A DNA stretch of 64,000 nt from Volvox africanus (Eukaryota; Chlorophyta; Chlorophyceae; Chlamydomonadales; Volvocaceae), in contig BSDZ01000008.1 in assembly GCA_030268105.1 (NCBI GenBank), positions 930,001 through 994,000 on the forward strand, in the 5' to 3' direction. Position numbers and translations under genes: made by a program. Shown here piece by piece: positions 45,592-57,101 of the stretch. How positions within the stretch are numbered: the first letter of the stretch is position 1; each line of letters starts with the position of its first letter. The notes below the pieces were generated by a model. That model saw only the letters and a program-made list of their open reading frames with translations. It was not told the origin of the DNA and did not search any database.

Positions 45592-47201
45592 CGCGGCCCA
45601 GCCTGTGCCACACAATGCACCACAAGATACACGCGCAAGTACCGCGTGATATGCTTCAATAGGCTGAACTTTTATGAAATCTAGGGCATCCAGCCTTCCA
45701 TGGCAGCTCTCAACGGAAATCCTGAAGCAGCACGTACATTATTTACTGCTACAACGACCTCTGCGTTTATATCGTGGCATCGTGCTGATAGTTTTCTAGA
45801 AGTTGTATACCTAGATAAATTATTCAGTAGGCCGAAGTTACGCCGAATCCTGACTGACACGCCTAGAGTATTAGCCAGCTGCCCCTATGCACCAAAAAAG
45901 GAGTAACCCCTCCGTAACAGTGACGTATGCGGGTAGGGGAGGAGGGTAGCGGTTACTGAAATCCCTCGTTACAAAGAGGGTTCAGTAACCGTGCCACGCA
46001 GGGTACGGGAAATGTGATATTGGGTTGCGGTAATAACCCTGAGAGCCAGCAGGTTCATGATTAGGTTTGACGTGAAGTGGACAGAGGGTCTCATCCTTAT
46101 CTACTTGAGCCTGGTTTATGTGTGTCAATTAGGCTTAATGATCTGGCTGTCGATTCGTGCATAGTAGATAACGGTTGCAGCAGTTCGTTATATGTATTAA
46201 CGATGCTAGTCTTAGTGTTCTTAAAGTTTCGAACCCTGAACAATTAGTATCTTAGGCTGGTAGGATTTCCTGGCAATTTGCACCACTGTAACATAGGGTG
46301 CTACAGGTGCATGATGCCGGCCACATCATGCTCAATTAGCGTTTGTCTTGACACCATGGCCAGGTGTATGTATGTGTGCATGTGTGCCTGTCCGGGCAAC
46401 CTGATTTGAGACAGAAGAAAAATCAACTGAAACATGGAGCGATTCCATTGAAGTCTGTGCGTCTTTTGGAATTGGAAGTTCTAACCACTCTGTCTGAACC
46501 CAGATTGCACATCGATACCAAGTGATACGCCATCAAATTTAGTCAATTGAAGTGTCTATGATTTATTTGAAGCATCTGAAATTATTCCAGAAGTTTTTTG
46601 GTTTATTTATGAGTGTCTGGGTCGTCTGGGCTGAGACACAATAGAAATCAACTGAGATACCTGAACCTCACAACCAGTGCTTCAGACTCAAAAGTGGCAC
46701 GTCTCAAGCTGAGAGAACCACCTCAAAAGATATTTAAGAATATCAAAAGAACCTGTGGCAATACGTGGTTCTGATCCTTTGCATTATGTACAGCATGAGC
46801 ACAAGTGTTCCCCAAGCAACTTTCCTGAAACCCAAAACCATATGCCCAATCATGCGGTGCAGCATACACTCTCAGTCCTCGGCTGCCGTACGTAGCTTCT
46901 GCCACTTGACAAGAAGTGGGAGAACACTTTGTTGGTCTATCGTACACGCCAAACATCGATCAATGTTTTCATTGCATCAGCACATTGAATACTATTAGGA
47001 TTTCAACAATCTGTTGTCACAATCTGTTGTCTTCCGCTTTGCCCCCCTTCCTCCGACGGATCAGTGCCGTACCGGCCCATCGACATAAAAGGGCACAATC
47101 GCCACGCCGTAAACTGACCAGCGGACTAAGTTCCCGTTCCAGCCTACAGCTTACACATATGATTTAATTATTATATTGTAAATTAACTATTAATATTAAG
47201 C

Positions 47202-47720
47202 ATGCACGAGCACTGGCACCTTTCATGTCTGGTAACGCCATCCGTCGTGACACTGTGTGGGGATGAGATCTTTCTGGAATTCGTCCCCCATGGTATGCCC
47301 CTTCCCCACGTCGTGTATTGCAATTTGGCAACAGACAAGCCAGAAGGTCTATGCTCCTTGCGCGTTCTTTCCAAAACTTCACATCCAGGACCATATTACA
47401 ATACATCGGATCCGTACTGGGCTTATAACTCCATGCATAAATACGTTTGCACTGTTCCATTTTTACCACATACCCGGGAACATGCTGATGCTGCAATGGT
47501 GAGGAGGCTTTTAGGAAGAAACTGTGTGATACATCCCACGTGGCTATTACAACAACGAAGCCTTGTCCATGTAAAAACTCATTCGCCGCCACCACCTGCA
47601 AGACCTAAAGGACAGACACCCAGGGCGAATTGGGCCGGCGTAACCGAGTTGACGGCCGCCTCTCCCTCCAGTTACAAGCGACCTTCCTTTGGTTATGCTT
47701 CGTTTGATATTTACGCGTAG
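47202..47720 (+). other. long open frame of unknown status
   Basis: 172 codons open on the plus strand (HGMPLPHVVYCNLATD.., PPPPARPKGQTPRANW), overlapped by a 145-codon minus-strand frame. There is no recognised domain, no splice pattern and no base-use argument for either. It may be neither. Confidence 0.2.
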
Positions 47721-48867
47721 ATTACATTCCTTCTGTAAACCTCGCGAGAACGGCGGGAATATTGTACGGTGCGGTACTACATGCCCTTGCCGTTCCGTGC
47801 CCCACCGTATCCACGATGTCCTACCAGATCGAAGTGATATATTTCGAGTGGGATCCGAATCAAAGGAATCAACCGTTTGAAGCGGTTAACCGCGCGCAGC
47901 TGTCGTATACGCCTTGCTGTACACATAGTGTATTCCGCAATATACGGCCACGGCCCGGCGGCAAGGGAGCACATACGCACGCTTGCCTGAAGTTGGAATA
48001 TTATTTGCTGGACTTGTTGTGATGCATAAGCCATAACATCCGTGCAGATGAATGTAGAATGCCATTTGCATAATAGGCAGCTGCCATTTCTCAGCGACCC
48101 AGCTTCTTTCAGCTACGCACGAAATTTCCCTATGTGAAGGTAAATCGGCACAGAGAAAGCAGCACCCCGCACCACCAGTGGCCCCCCCACCAGCAACCCA
48201 TATCTGACACACGGCCAGTGTATTCATCCAGTCAGTTTGCGCACCGCCCATCACATCACGGAGCATGCAGGTGTGGTACGGGAGAAACTTCACTTTACAA
48301 CTGCCTCGCCTTTTCAGTCCGTACAGCCCAAACTACTCATCATGTAGCTGGTATAAAGCTCATGATGGCGCTGTCGCTTTCTTCCACCTGGGCCCTCACC
48401 GGGCGGGTCCCTCACCTCCTTGGGGAAGATATCTCATTTATCTCCACATGACTAGCGCAGAGGACGACGAAACGCTTCAACCAAGCATTCGCGTCGTCCA
48501 AAGTTCCGGGCTGCATCTCCCATTTTTCCACGCCCAACACATGGGGGAGGGACAGCATCTTCAGTTGCTGGACAGTATGAATTTCCCTTTTTGACTTGCA
48601 AGCTCTGGCCGGCAAAGCTACGCCGTACTGGATGGATCCATGCAGCATGACCCATGGGTAACTGAGGCAAGGCCAACAGACTCTCCCGACGCTACAGCAG
48701 AGAGGCGGCAAGCCGGGCGCGGCTTGCAAGCCAGGGGTTAGGGATACCGATAGACCTCTAGCAGCACTCTGGTTCTGCAGCGGCAAGCAGGACCTCCAAG
48801 CGGCATATGAGCTAGCTAGCCGGCCTGTCAGCCTTTCCCTTGCACCAAATATGGTGGAATGGTGATA

Positions 48868-49000
48868 GGCAGTGGTGCTGATAGTAGTGGTGTTTGATGG
48901 CAGTGGTGCTGATAGTAGTGGTGTTTGATGGCAGTGGTGCTGATAGCAATGGTGTTTGATGGCAGTGGTGCTGATAGTAGTGGTGCTGATTGTGCCGGTG
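48868..49000. repeat. 31-bp tandem repeat, about four copies
   Basis: The unit is GGCAGTGGTGCTGATAGTAG followed by TGGTGTTTGAT, just downstream of the ZNG1 stop and probably in its 3' UTR. Confidence 0.85.
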
Positions 49001-49040
49001 GTCAGTGGTCGGGTGGGAGGCTTCACTCGTCGCTGGCGGA

Positions 49041-52000
49041 CTACAGGTTCTGCAGCCCTGACGCCGCTTCTTCCTGAGCGGGGCCCTCCGGCGGCTGCGG
49101 GCCGCCCACAAACTCCGTCCAGGAGGATCTGACGGCTGTGGGCCGCAGGTTCCGGCCGATGATGACCAGGCGTGTGGCGCGTTTCTCGTCGGCTTGCCAC
49201 TCAGGTCCAGAAACGATGTCGTAAAGCTCATACACAGCCTTGATGGTGGAGGGCAGTAGAGAACGACATCCGGTGTGAATGGATGGATGGCAGGACAAAC
49301 ATGCAGCAATGGTTCTGCAAAGCGATGGTGGCCCTTCCCCAAATACGCGACTCGCAAAACCTAAACCGAGGCCAGCCCCACCTGCAGCATGTGCTTCTTC
49401 TCGCTGCCCTGGACCCACAAGAGGCCCTTCATTCGATAGATCTCATCCGCCCGGGAGTCTCGGTCCCACAGCAGGTGATCGACCCACGACTTGAACCTGC
49501 CGTGGTTTAGGAAGGGTGGAGCAGCGGCCAAGGGGGCTAAACGCTTAGAGCTTGAGATAAAAAGGGAATCCGCATGGAGGGGAGATGGCGGGACCTTCGT
49601 CCGCCCGAACCCTATACACATGCAGGTTAAAGTTCTGGAGCCGGAAGCATCTGGGATCGAGAGGTTCGGGATAAGCCATCAGTCGTCAAAGTGTCTGTTG
49701 CAAAATGCCGGCATGAAAGAAAACCCAGTACGTAGTGTCTTAGGAATGTGAGCCCAAACCAATACACAGTGTTTCCTAGGCGGGGAGCGCAGAAGGGATT
49801 CGGGGGAGCTCGCGATGCTGACACAATGCACAGATGATCATACGGCGACGTGACTAAAGCCCAACTCTGAAAGAGGTTTGGGATTACCTTAAGAGATAAC
49901 ACCCGTAATGTCCTTGACGACAACTAAAACGTGCGCAACAGTGAACTACCGTGATGAGAGTCCTGTTGGGTCAGGTGGTCCACATTATAGCATAGGACAG
50001 AGGAGCACAGCAGGCTCCGAAAACCGCTTTGCAGCTGAGCCTCCGAAATGTGCCAGGAACCGGATCAAGATGCGTCTGGTTGCATCAAGAAGCTTGAAGT
50101 AATGGTTTCGTGTTTCCTACTGCTACTCTCGTCGTACCTTTCCATGTCGACAGGCTGGTCGCAACGCAGGCTGACGGTGGAGACCTGGTTGTCGTGAACA
50201 TGGTCCGCATCGGTGTCGGATGCAGCGTGTGACGACCCTTGGTTAGAGACCCGCGGCGCAGTCGCTGACGTTGCCGCCGCAGCGGCGGCCGTCGCTGCCA
50301 CCGCCAACAGCGACGAGGGCGGCACCATTGAGCCTGCCGGTGACATGTCCGTCGACCCGGGTCCGCTGGAACTCGCACCGCCACCGCCGCCGCACGCCGC
50401 CACGGCTGCTGCTGCCGCCGCTGCTATGGCACTGGCCGTTCCAGAGCGCGAATGGAAGCTGTGCGCGCGCGATGAGCAACAGGAGACGGCGGCAGAGCGA
50501 CGGCGACAGGGTGGCTCCCCGGCGTGGCTGGTTCGCTCGGGCGTTGTTGCGCCCGGGGGCCCCGACGGGGCGTTATCCATCTCCACCTCGTCATCGGCCT
50601 CCGCGATGGGGGGAAGGACCAAGTCGCCCTTGTGACTGCAGCAACAGCAACAATAGTAATAGCAGTAGCGGTACTGGTAATAAAAGCAGTAACGAGCAGC
50701 ATTCAAGCATCCCATGATGAAAGTGAGGCAAAAAGTAACCTGAAAACCTTGTGAACATGTATAACTGATTCCTAGGAGCTGATTCCTAATAAGAACCTAA
50801 CCTGACCCGCACAGCAACAGTAATAGATGCCGACATAATCCTTTTAGAGGTTAACTCCTCCATTCAAGACTTGTCTAGGACCCCCATGAACACACTGCAT
50901 GGTGCCAAAGCAGACCCAGCGGCGATTAATTGTGACGACCGAGGACTGTCTCTGCCCCCACTTCCTGCTAAACCCCTTATGGGGGATGAAGCAAAACCAA
51001 AGGGGGGTTTTGCTTACCCCATGCGTTGTCACTACCTGGCAGCAGGTCCCCCTCCTACCTTCCCCCTGGGGCACTCCCCCTCGGGGCACCCTCATCCGTT
51101 CACCCTAGGGAAGTTTACTGCTCCGAGACCAGTGATTTCCGGGTAGGTAGGTGGTTCAGCACCCACCACCAGCATCCACCCACCCCAGCTGCTTCCTCGG
51201 GCTTCTTGCTTGCACTCAGCACCAGCCCAGCTCGCTCACATAAACATACTCACAAACAAACCCCACCCCACCCAACTCGTCGGGTTCCTCCAACCCACCT
51301 GTACCCGTTCCTGTTGAGTATAAGGCCCAAGTCCACAATGCTCCGCTGCGTTCGAACGATGGTGACGCTGCTGTTGATGGCCCGAATGTCCGCTTCGGCC
51401 CGCATCAGCGCCTCCTCCTCCGCGAGGTCCAACTTGGGGTTTAGGAATGCGAAAAGACATAAGGTTGACAGGATTCGAACTCCGGCTCAGCATTTTTATT
51501 TCATTTATTACAATAACCCAGGATCGTTTACAAGCGGAGTCTTGAAAGGAAAAAAAATGCTGACAATAAATATAGCTCTTACATAAATATTCAGAACTAT
51601 AAGCCCGTTTAACAAAACCCCTCACCTTGTTCAGCACCACGATATCTGCATACGCCACCTGCACTTGAGCCTCATTCACCACTCCTCGCGGCCGCGGCTC
51701 GTGCAGCTGCCGATCGATGTTGACCGCATCCACCACCGTCACCACACCGTCCAGATTCACTTGCGACTCAAGCTCGGCGTCCGTCCAAAGGGCTGTGGCG
51801 ATGGGTCCCGGATTGGCAAGGCCCGAGGTCTCAATCAAAATGTAGTCGAAGTGACGTCCCCCAGGGCGGTCTAAGAGGCTTTCTAGCGCCTGTAAGAAGT
51901 CGGACTTAACGGCGCAGCACATGCACCCGTTCGTTAGCTCCACCCACTCGCCGTCGTGACGCTGAAGGCCCTGAGGGACGCGGGGACGCGTGTTTAGTGT

Positions 52001-53305
52001 TTTGGTGGTGCTGGTGTTGGGTTTGGCGCCAGTGCTGCTAGTGATGGTCATGGCCGTGATGGCAATGGTAGCGATGGGGTGGCATAGGTGACGATGGCCG
52101 GACAACATGATAGTAAGATAGTACGATAGTACGAACAAGAATGGACATAAAACTCATAATTGAGGGAAGGAAAAGCGGGAGACCCGGCGCAGGTTAATGT
52201 AGCATGAGTGTCTACATTCATGCCGCCATCAGGCAGGACAGGGCAGCTGGATTATGGTGGCTTAAAACAGGTATGAGTGTGACTAAGTGTGGCTTAGTGT
52301 GGCTAAGAAACCACGAACTCGTCCCTTACAATATAGCAATATGAGGAGGGCGATCAGATGGACATTAGTGAAGAGCCGACCCGACGCGCTGCTGCGCGGT
52401 GTAAATATGGGCTTAAGATATTTTTCTCTCTGTTCCTGCGTCCATCTTGCATACTGCTGTTGAGCCTCACCTCGTCGGACTGCACGAAGCTGCTTTCAAT
52501 GCCCACTTCCTCTCCGAACTCGTTCAGGATGACGGCAATGCGATACCCATGATCTCCCGTGAGGATGTGCCGAATCAGCGTGGTTTTCCCAGACCCCAGA
52601 AAACCTAGCGGGGAGGATGATTGGAGGGAAGAGGTGGATGAAGACCATCAACGGGATCGAGGACTGCGGATTGAGAGGAAAAAAGAACGGCGCGGGGTTA
52701 AAGAGTGGTGCCGCCCTTGATAATAAGAATAGTAGTAATAGTTCGCCGGTCGTTGCCTGGCGTGTGTTAAGGAGGTGGGGAACTGCTTAGGGGTTGCATA
52801 GCCTCCCCTGTATGCCCGTACCACTGGAATGGTGCCCTTGATGCTTGAGTTAAGCGCGGGGCCGTGGTGTCCTGTGTGGGTAGTCACTGTCCTTTGCAAC
52901 TTAGAACCAAAGGTGTGTGGCTCGGGTAGTAACCAACGCCCTCTACCCCTGATTGATGTAGAAGCTCGACCCTTCAAGACGTGTCCAGAACAGTCCCGCG
53001 ACCCTTACAAAACGATGGATATGTAAATAACTAGATGCGACTAGTGGCAAACAGAAGTTAACGTTCCTTTTTCTTCTTCCCTGAATGACTGAAGAAACTC
53101 TTATCTTATCCGACTTACCAGTGACGATAGTAACCGGCACAGTGCTACGTTCCGGGTGTATGCCGTCTTTGATTCTCGTACTCTCTGCAAAGAGCTCCGG
53201 GTTTATGCAATGGCGGCACTTCAAGCATGTGCTTCCACAGAGCAGATGCACTTTACCTGGTACCTCGTCGAGAGCGAGCGCAAGGGGGGCGTCTTCATCA
53301 TCCAT
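49041..53305 (-). CDS. CobW/ZNG1 family G3E GTPase (zinc metallochaperone)
   Basis: Seven exons: 53305-53119, 52604-52471, 51970-51626, 51432-51299, 50635-50138, 49496-49382, 49238-49041. They sum to 536 residues with all phases consistent. Walker A is VTIVTG|FLGSGKTT, split by an intron (residues 58-71). NEFGEEVGIE follows, then the metal-binding GCMCC (122-126), ETSGLANP, VVDAVN and NKLD. The CobW C-domain has VSTVSLRCDQPVDMERF, KGLLWVQGSEKKHMLQ and RLVIIGRNL. ZNG1-type proteins hand zinc to target enzymes such as methionine aminopeptidase (family knowledge). Two oddities are a ~120-residue Ala/Ser/Gly-rich insert between the GTPase and C-domain, and an N-terminal cysteine cluster C23-C27-C30-C33. 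The start is the ATG at 53305. Confidence 0.9.
51020..51180 (-). repeat. dispersed repeat copy 3
   Basis: Reverse-complement relative of 3541-3685: shares GGTTCAGCACCCAC, CAGTGATTTCCG and CGGGGCACCCTCATCC. It lies in the ZNG1 intron between exons 51432-51299 and 50635-50138. Confidence 0.6.
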
Positions 53306-53852
53306 GTCGTAAGCTATTGATTTGAGATATGGTCGGGGTCAAGCCGAACTGAACGATTTAACAATATGTCGCTGATACACAGGAACCAGATATTTCTCTA
53401 TCATTTACATTTAATGCCAACAAAGAAATTCATAAAACGTACAATTACTGAGGCATTTTGACAGTTACGTGACCGTGTTCAGCAGCAATGCGTCATGGCA
53501 GGGGCTTACGACATAGTCGTACGTTTTAAGCTGACGGGAGAGGGGTCGCTTTCTTCTCTGGTTTTCCGTAATTTAAGATATGCATTATCAAAGTCTTTAG
53601 TTATCGCATCCTTAAATTAGGTTAACGGTAGACTTGCCGGTTTCTCCATTTACGAAAAGGACGGAAGGTCCAGCTCGTCCAGGACCGTTTAATGATGCCA
53701 AAGTCACGGATATCAATGTCCCTAGGTTCAAAAGTCCTACTGCTTTTAATTCTGCAGAGTCTGCGGTCCACAATTGCCGATGCACATGGGACTAATAAAC
53801 GCCCTGAGGTACGCCGGCCCGGCAAGTATTCCTCCTTCACTTACGTCTACTT
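53306..53852. promoter_or_regulatory. divergent intergenic region, ZNG1 (-) / membrane protein (+)
   Basis: About 550 bp without a supported coding frame. It should hold the ZNG1 promoter. No specific motif identified. Confidence 0.35.
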
Positions 53853-54398
53853 ATGAAAATGGACAAATTTGAATTATATACCATTGGCTTCTTACCCGGC
53901 TTTAACCCGTGGGAGGTCGTAGCCATCAACCTCCACAACGACATCAATCCTTACTCCCCTCTCCGTGGCCCGTGCCAGCCCTCGCCCACGCTGCAGCAAA
54001 AGTTACGACTTTCAGCTCGTCATCTGAGAGATGATGGGATTCAATTTTCATCGAGCAGCCGGGCTGACTTAACCGCCGCCCAGAGGGATGCATCTGGAAC
54101 TGTCAGTGTCACCAGCCCCAGGGTGTCATCACCGCACGGGGCCTCATCAGCTCAGCGGTTGCGCATCATAATCCTCGTATCTGTTGCTGTTGCCCTGGGG
54201 TTGGCATTTGGTGCGGCAGCCTTAGCCAACTGGAACCTGGTTGGCAAGGTACTCGACAGGCTGCACCGAAGCTGGAATGAGATGGAGTTGCCTCTGGTGC
54301 GGCCCGGGAGCAGCAGGGGTTCGGGAGAGGCGGATGAGAATGGCTCCAGCAGGCATGCAGCCCTCCTGAGGGACTATGGTTGTGAGGAACAGCCGTGA
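53853..54398 (+). CDS. hypothetical single-pass membrane protein
   Basis: An uninterrupted 181-codon frame from ATG at 53853. It has one clear hydrophobic helix at residues ~104-126 (RIIILVSVAVALGLAFGAAA). A Ser/Pro-rich segment precedes it and a ~55-residue acidic/basic tail follows. YTIGFLPGFNPWEVVAINLH near the start looks globular and may be the end of an exon with earlier parts upstream. I do not recognise the family. It could be the C-terminal anchor exon of a larger gene. Confidence 0.45.
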   Translation: MKMDKFELYTIGFLPGFNPWEVVAINLHNDINPYSPLRGPCQPSPTLQQKLRLSARHLRDDGIQFSSSSRADLTAAQRDASGTVSVTSPRVSSPHGASSAQRLRIIILVSVAVALGLAFGAAALANWNLVGKVLDRLHRSWNEMELPLVRPGSSRGSGEADENGSSRHAALLRDYGCEEQP

Positions 54399-54535
54399 CA
54401 AGGAGCAAATGGACAATGGTGTTGAGGAAGAAATTGTTGAATTATGGCACGTAATGGCCTTAGCACCGTGCATGCCACGATCATCAATATCGTTATGCAA
54501 CAGCGGGAGTAATACTGGTAGCTGTAGCCGTAGCT

Positions 54536-54597
54536 AGCACTAGCGGTAGCACTACATAGCGGTAGCACTAGCGGTAGCACTAGCGGTAGCTATTAGG
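54536..54597. repeat. (TAGCGGTAGCAC)n tandem repeat
   Basis: Five to six copies of a 12-bp unit, with one variant copy (ACATAGCGG). Confidence 0.85.
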
Positions 54598-54598
54598 A

Positions 54599-55968
54599 AC
54601 GTCGTGGTTTCGGAGGTGAGCAGGAATGGATACAAAGACCAGTATACCAATTAATGAGAAGAAAGGGAGAAAGTAAGATAAGCAAAGGAAAGAAAGAGGG
54701 TACTGAATGGGGAAAGCCAGCGCCGGCCAGCCATCAGCCAGTCTGATGTGTAATTGGGGGCACCTGCGGGATGTATTCAGCCGGGTTCCCAGCCGTTAGG
54801 TGAGGCCGCATGAGGGCTACTTTGTGGATTGTGCGTGTATGTACGCAAATCCTCTGGATCTCTGTGGCTACAATCTATCCAACTTGCCAGAGCCATGCTG
54901 AGATTTTGTCAGACCTGAGACCCAGACCTTGTCAGAGTAACAGGAGGCACTGCATGGCTGGTGAATTCGACCATGGCGGCACAAAGCCAGTGTGTAACTG
55001 GCGGTAAACTGGGACCCGATGGAAGGGCTAAGCGAGCTATGCCACGAAGCCTCTGCCTAGGCGTCCCAAATTGGACCCTTGACCTCTTCACCAGCAGATG
55101 ACCGCAATTTGGCCATGGCAAGGGTCTAGAATTGTATTAATGAGCAACTGAACGGAAAACAATGTCTTTGCGCCTTCTTATGGGCATGCTAATGGGCGTA
55201 GTGCACAGTGGGACTATAGCTTCATGTATGCCCACAGCCAGCTGGGTTTTCCGCCTAAGAAGGAACAGCAGTGTCATTTTTTGCTGAATTGTACTATCTA
55301 GGTGCATTTATGTGCATGTGCATGCGTCCCAGGTAGCGCTTCCTCTTCTGGCGATCCTGGATAGATAGCCACCGACACACCTTTCAACGGTTACCTAGGT
55401 GAGGAGAGAATAGACGACACGCGTGTGTGTGGGCGGGCGTGGGGTGCACCACCGTCTCCTCTAGCCATACATCAACAGTCATAATAGTCCTTTGCGTGGT
55501 GGTTATCTAAGTCTAAGTGCCTAAGAACGGACGTTGGTTTATTGCAATCCATTTATTAGTATATGTTAGCATTTGCCAGTAGTCCAGTATGCAGCCTATC
55601 TACCAAGCAAGATTGCCATTTGGGTGTCCTGCTCCCTGCTGTGTTACTGTAGCTGGTTTACGCCTGCTGGTGCATGCACGTGTAAAGGAAGTTGGACAGG
55701 CAATACTGTTGATTATATTAATGTTCTTATATGCGTATGAGCGGAATTATATGGGTGGGGAATTATATGGCAATCGAAATTCCTTTCAGGATTTGTGTGA
55801 AGAGGGGGTTTGGGCTGTCGAGTTGGGCTGTGTACGGTAGGTGGGTCATGCGGCTTTGCAGTGCGCACGGCGTGACAGCCGTGGTCGTGTTAAGGCAATG
55901 ACTGCTGTATGGCTGCGTCAGCGTCCATGAATAAGTGCATTCTCCATGTCTCACAGGACTGCATTAAT
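54599..55968. other. intergenic, no gene seen
   Basis: Short frames only. Confidence 0.35.
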
Positions 55969-55974
55969 GGGGGG

Positions 55975-56292
55975 TGTTGGAATGTGAGCAACACTCATAT
56001 CTGAAAGAATGTTGCCATACGGCCCACGAGGGGCCGGGCGCTTTGCTGACTTCAACAGATTATGAGCCCCGAGCGCACGTGCGCAGCTGGCAGAGTGGTC
56101 GCCGGTTCGAATCCCACTTGGCTGTTGACCAGGGCAGGGAGACCGGGACGCGGCAGCTATCGGGAGGCCGTGAAGCTCGACTGAGTGTCGCTCACGGGGG
56201 GATGTACGAATGTGAGCAACACTCATATACGAAAGAATGTCAGAGCAAGTAATACGGCCCACGAGGGACCGGGCGCTTTGCTGACTTCAACA
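55975..56292 (+). mobile_element. TRIM-like miniature LTR retroelement with tRNA-like core
   Basis: Two direct terminal repeats, 55975-56057 (83 bp) and 56203-56292 (90 bp), both start TGT and end CAACA and share AATGTGAGCAACACTCATAT and CGGGCGCTTTGCTGACTTCA. A polypurine stretch GGGGGGA sits immediately before the right repeat. GGGGG flanks the left end and 56293-56297 as a putative 5-bp target duplication. The ~145-bp interior has no coding capacity. It contains a pol III A-box-like TGGCAGAGTGG (56089-56099) and a perfect B-box-like GGTTCGAATCC only 5 nt later. The element is non-autonomous; strand is arbitrary, chosen by the polypurine position. Confidence 0.75.
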
Positions 56293-56297
56293 GGGGG

Positions 56298-57101
56298 CCT
56301 GTAAATTATACCAGTAATTGTGCACTCATACATTCGTATTGGGCTCCACAGATTATAATGTAATCATGCTTATCTTTGCCGTACAAGAAAACTCAAATAA
56401 CATGCATAAGATTTCACGGCAGTAATTTATTCTATCTGCCGTAATAATCTATCGATGAGTACGTACGCGATGGACTCGGAAAGGCTAGTGTGGGCCGAGG
56501 GCTGATGCCTGCACGCCCAGATGACTTCAATAACCAACGCCGCTTACGGAAACTCATCATCGAAACGCTATCAGGTGATCCCATTTAAGTCCTCTATGAA
56601 TTTCAGGCACTAATACTTACTCCCATTACTTGCAGTATTTGTGCGATAACATCATGTGTGTCGGATTTGTACATAAGAAGTCTGAAGTGAGCTGTTTTTT
56701 TATATATGCAATAGCTATCTTACTTTGAAAACGTTACCCAGGAACCCGATCTTGCTTTTGCCCTTTATTATGCCATGGCCATCGCGAAGATGATGCGCCT
56801 TGTTTGTTGTAATGCTCTCAGTTCAAAATGATCGCCCAAAATATGATGGCGCGACGTATTATTGCAATAAAAATTTTGCACTAACACAATACAAACGCAA
56901 ACAATGAATACTGCATGCATGATATTCGTACCGCATGCACCATTTCGAACATGGATTATCTCAAGTTCTCGAGATGAGTAAAAGAAGGCTAATATAACCC
57001 AAATGTATATAGATATTATTCTATATGAATATGCAACGATTTATTTCCTGGTAACAGACTTACTTAAATCGGTTGCCGACGTTGAAGGCGAGGTCCCCAA
57101 A
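56298..57101. other. intergenic / promoter region of the aspartyl protease
   Basis: AT-rich with no supported coding sequence. Includes the upstream region of the gene starting at 57102. Confidence 0.35.

Larger units (their letters stand above)
45592..49040. other. intergenic region, no firm gene
   Basis: A 68-codon plus-strand frame at 45700-45906 (MAALNGNPEAARTL...) starts in a good ATGG context divergent from CBP3. 45949-45992 forms an imperfect hairpin (CGGTTACTGAA..CCCTC / GAGGG..TTCAGTAACCG). Opposed long frames at 47164-47720 cannot be told apart. The rest shows no recognisable coding. Confidence 0.4.

Noticed and set aside
48412..49200. 262-codon minus-strand frame downstream of ZNG1
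   Set aside because: It reads through the last ZNG1 exon in another frame and through the 31-bp tandem repeat.
51455..51540. tRNA gene suggested by a reverse B-box-like GGATTCGAACTCC
   Set aside because: No A-box at the right distance and no cloverleaf arms can be drawn. The AT-rich flanks form only a simple inverted repeat. At most a tRNA-derived fragment in a ZNG1 intron.
56085..56115. Functional tRNA at the A/B-box pair
   Set aside because: The boxes are 5 nt apart, far too close for a tRNA with an anticodon arm. Interpreted as part of a TRIM-like element.
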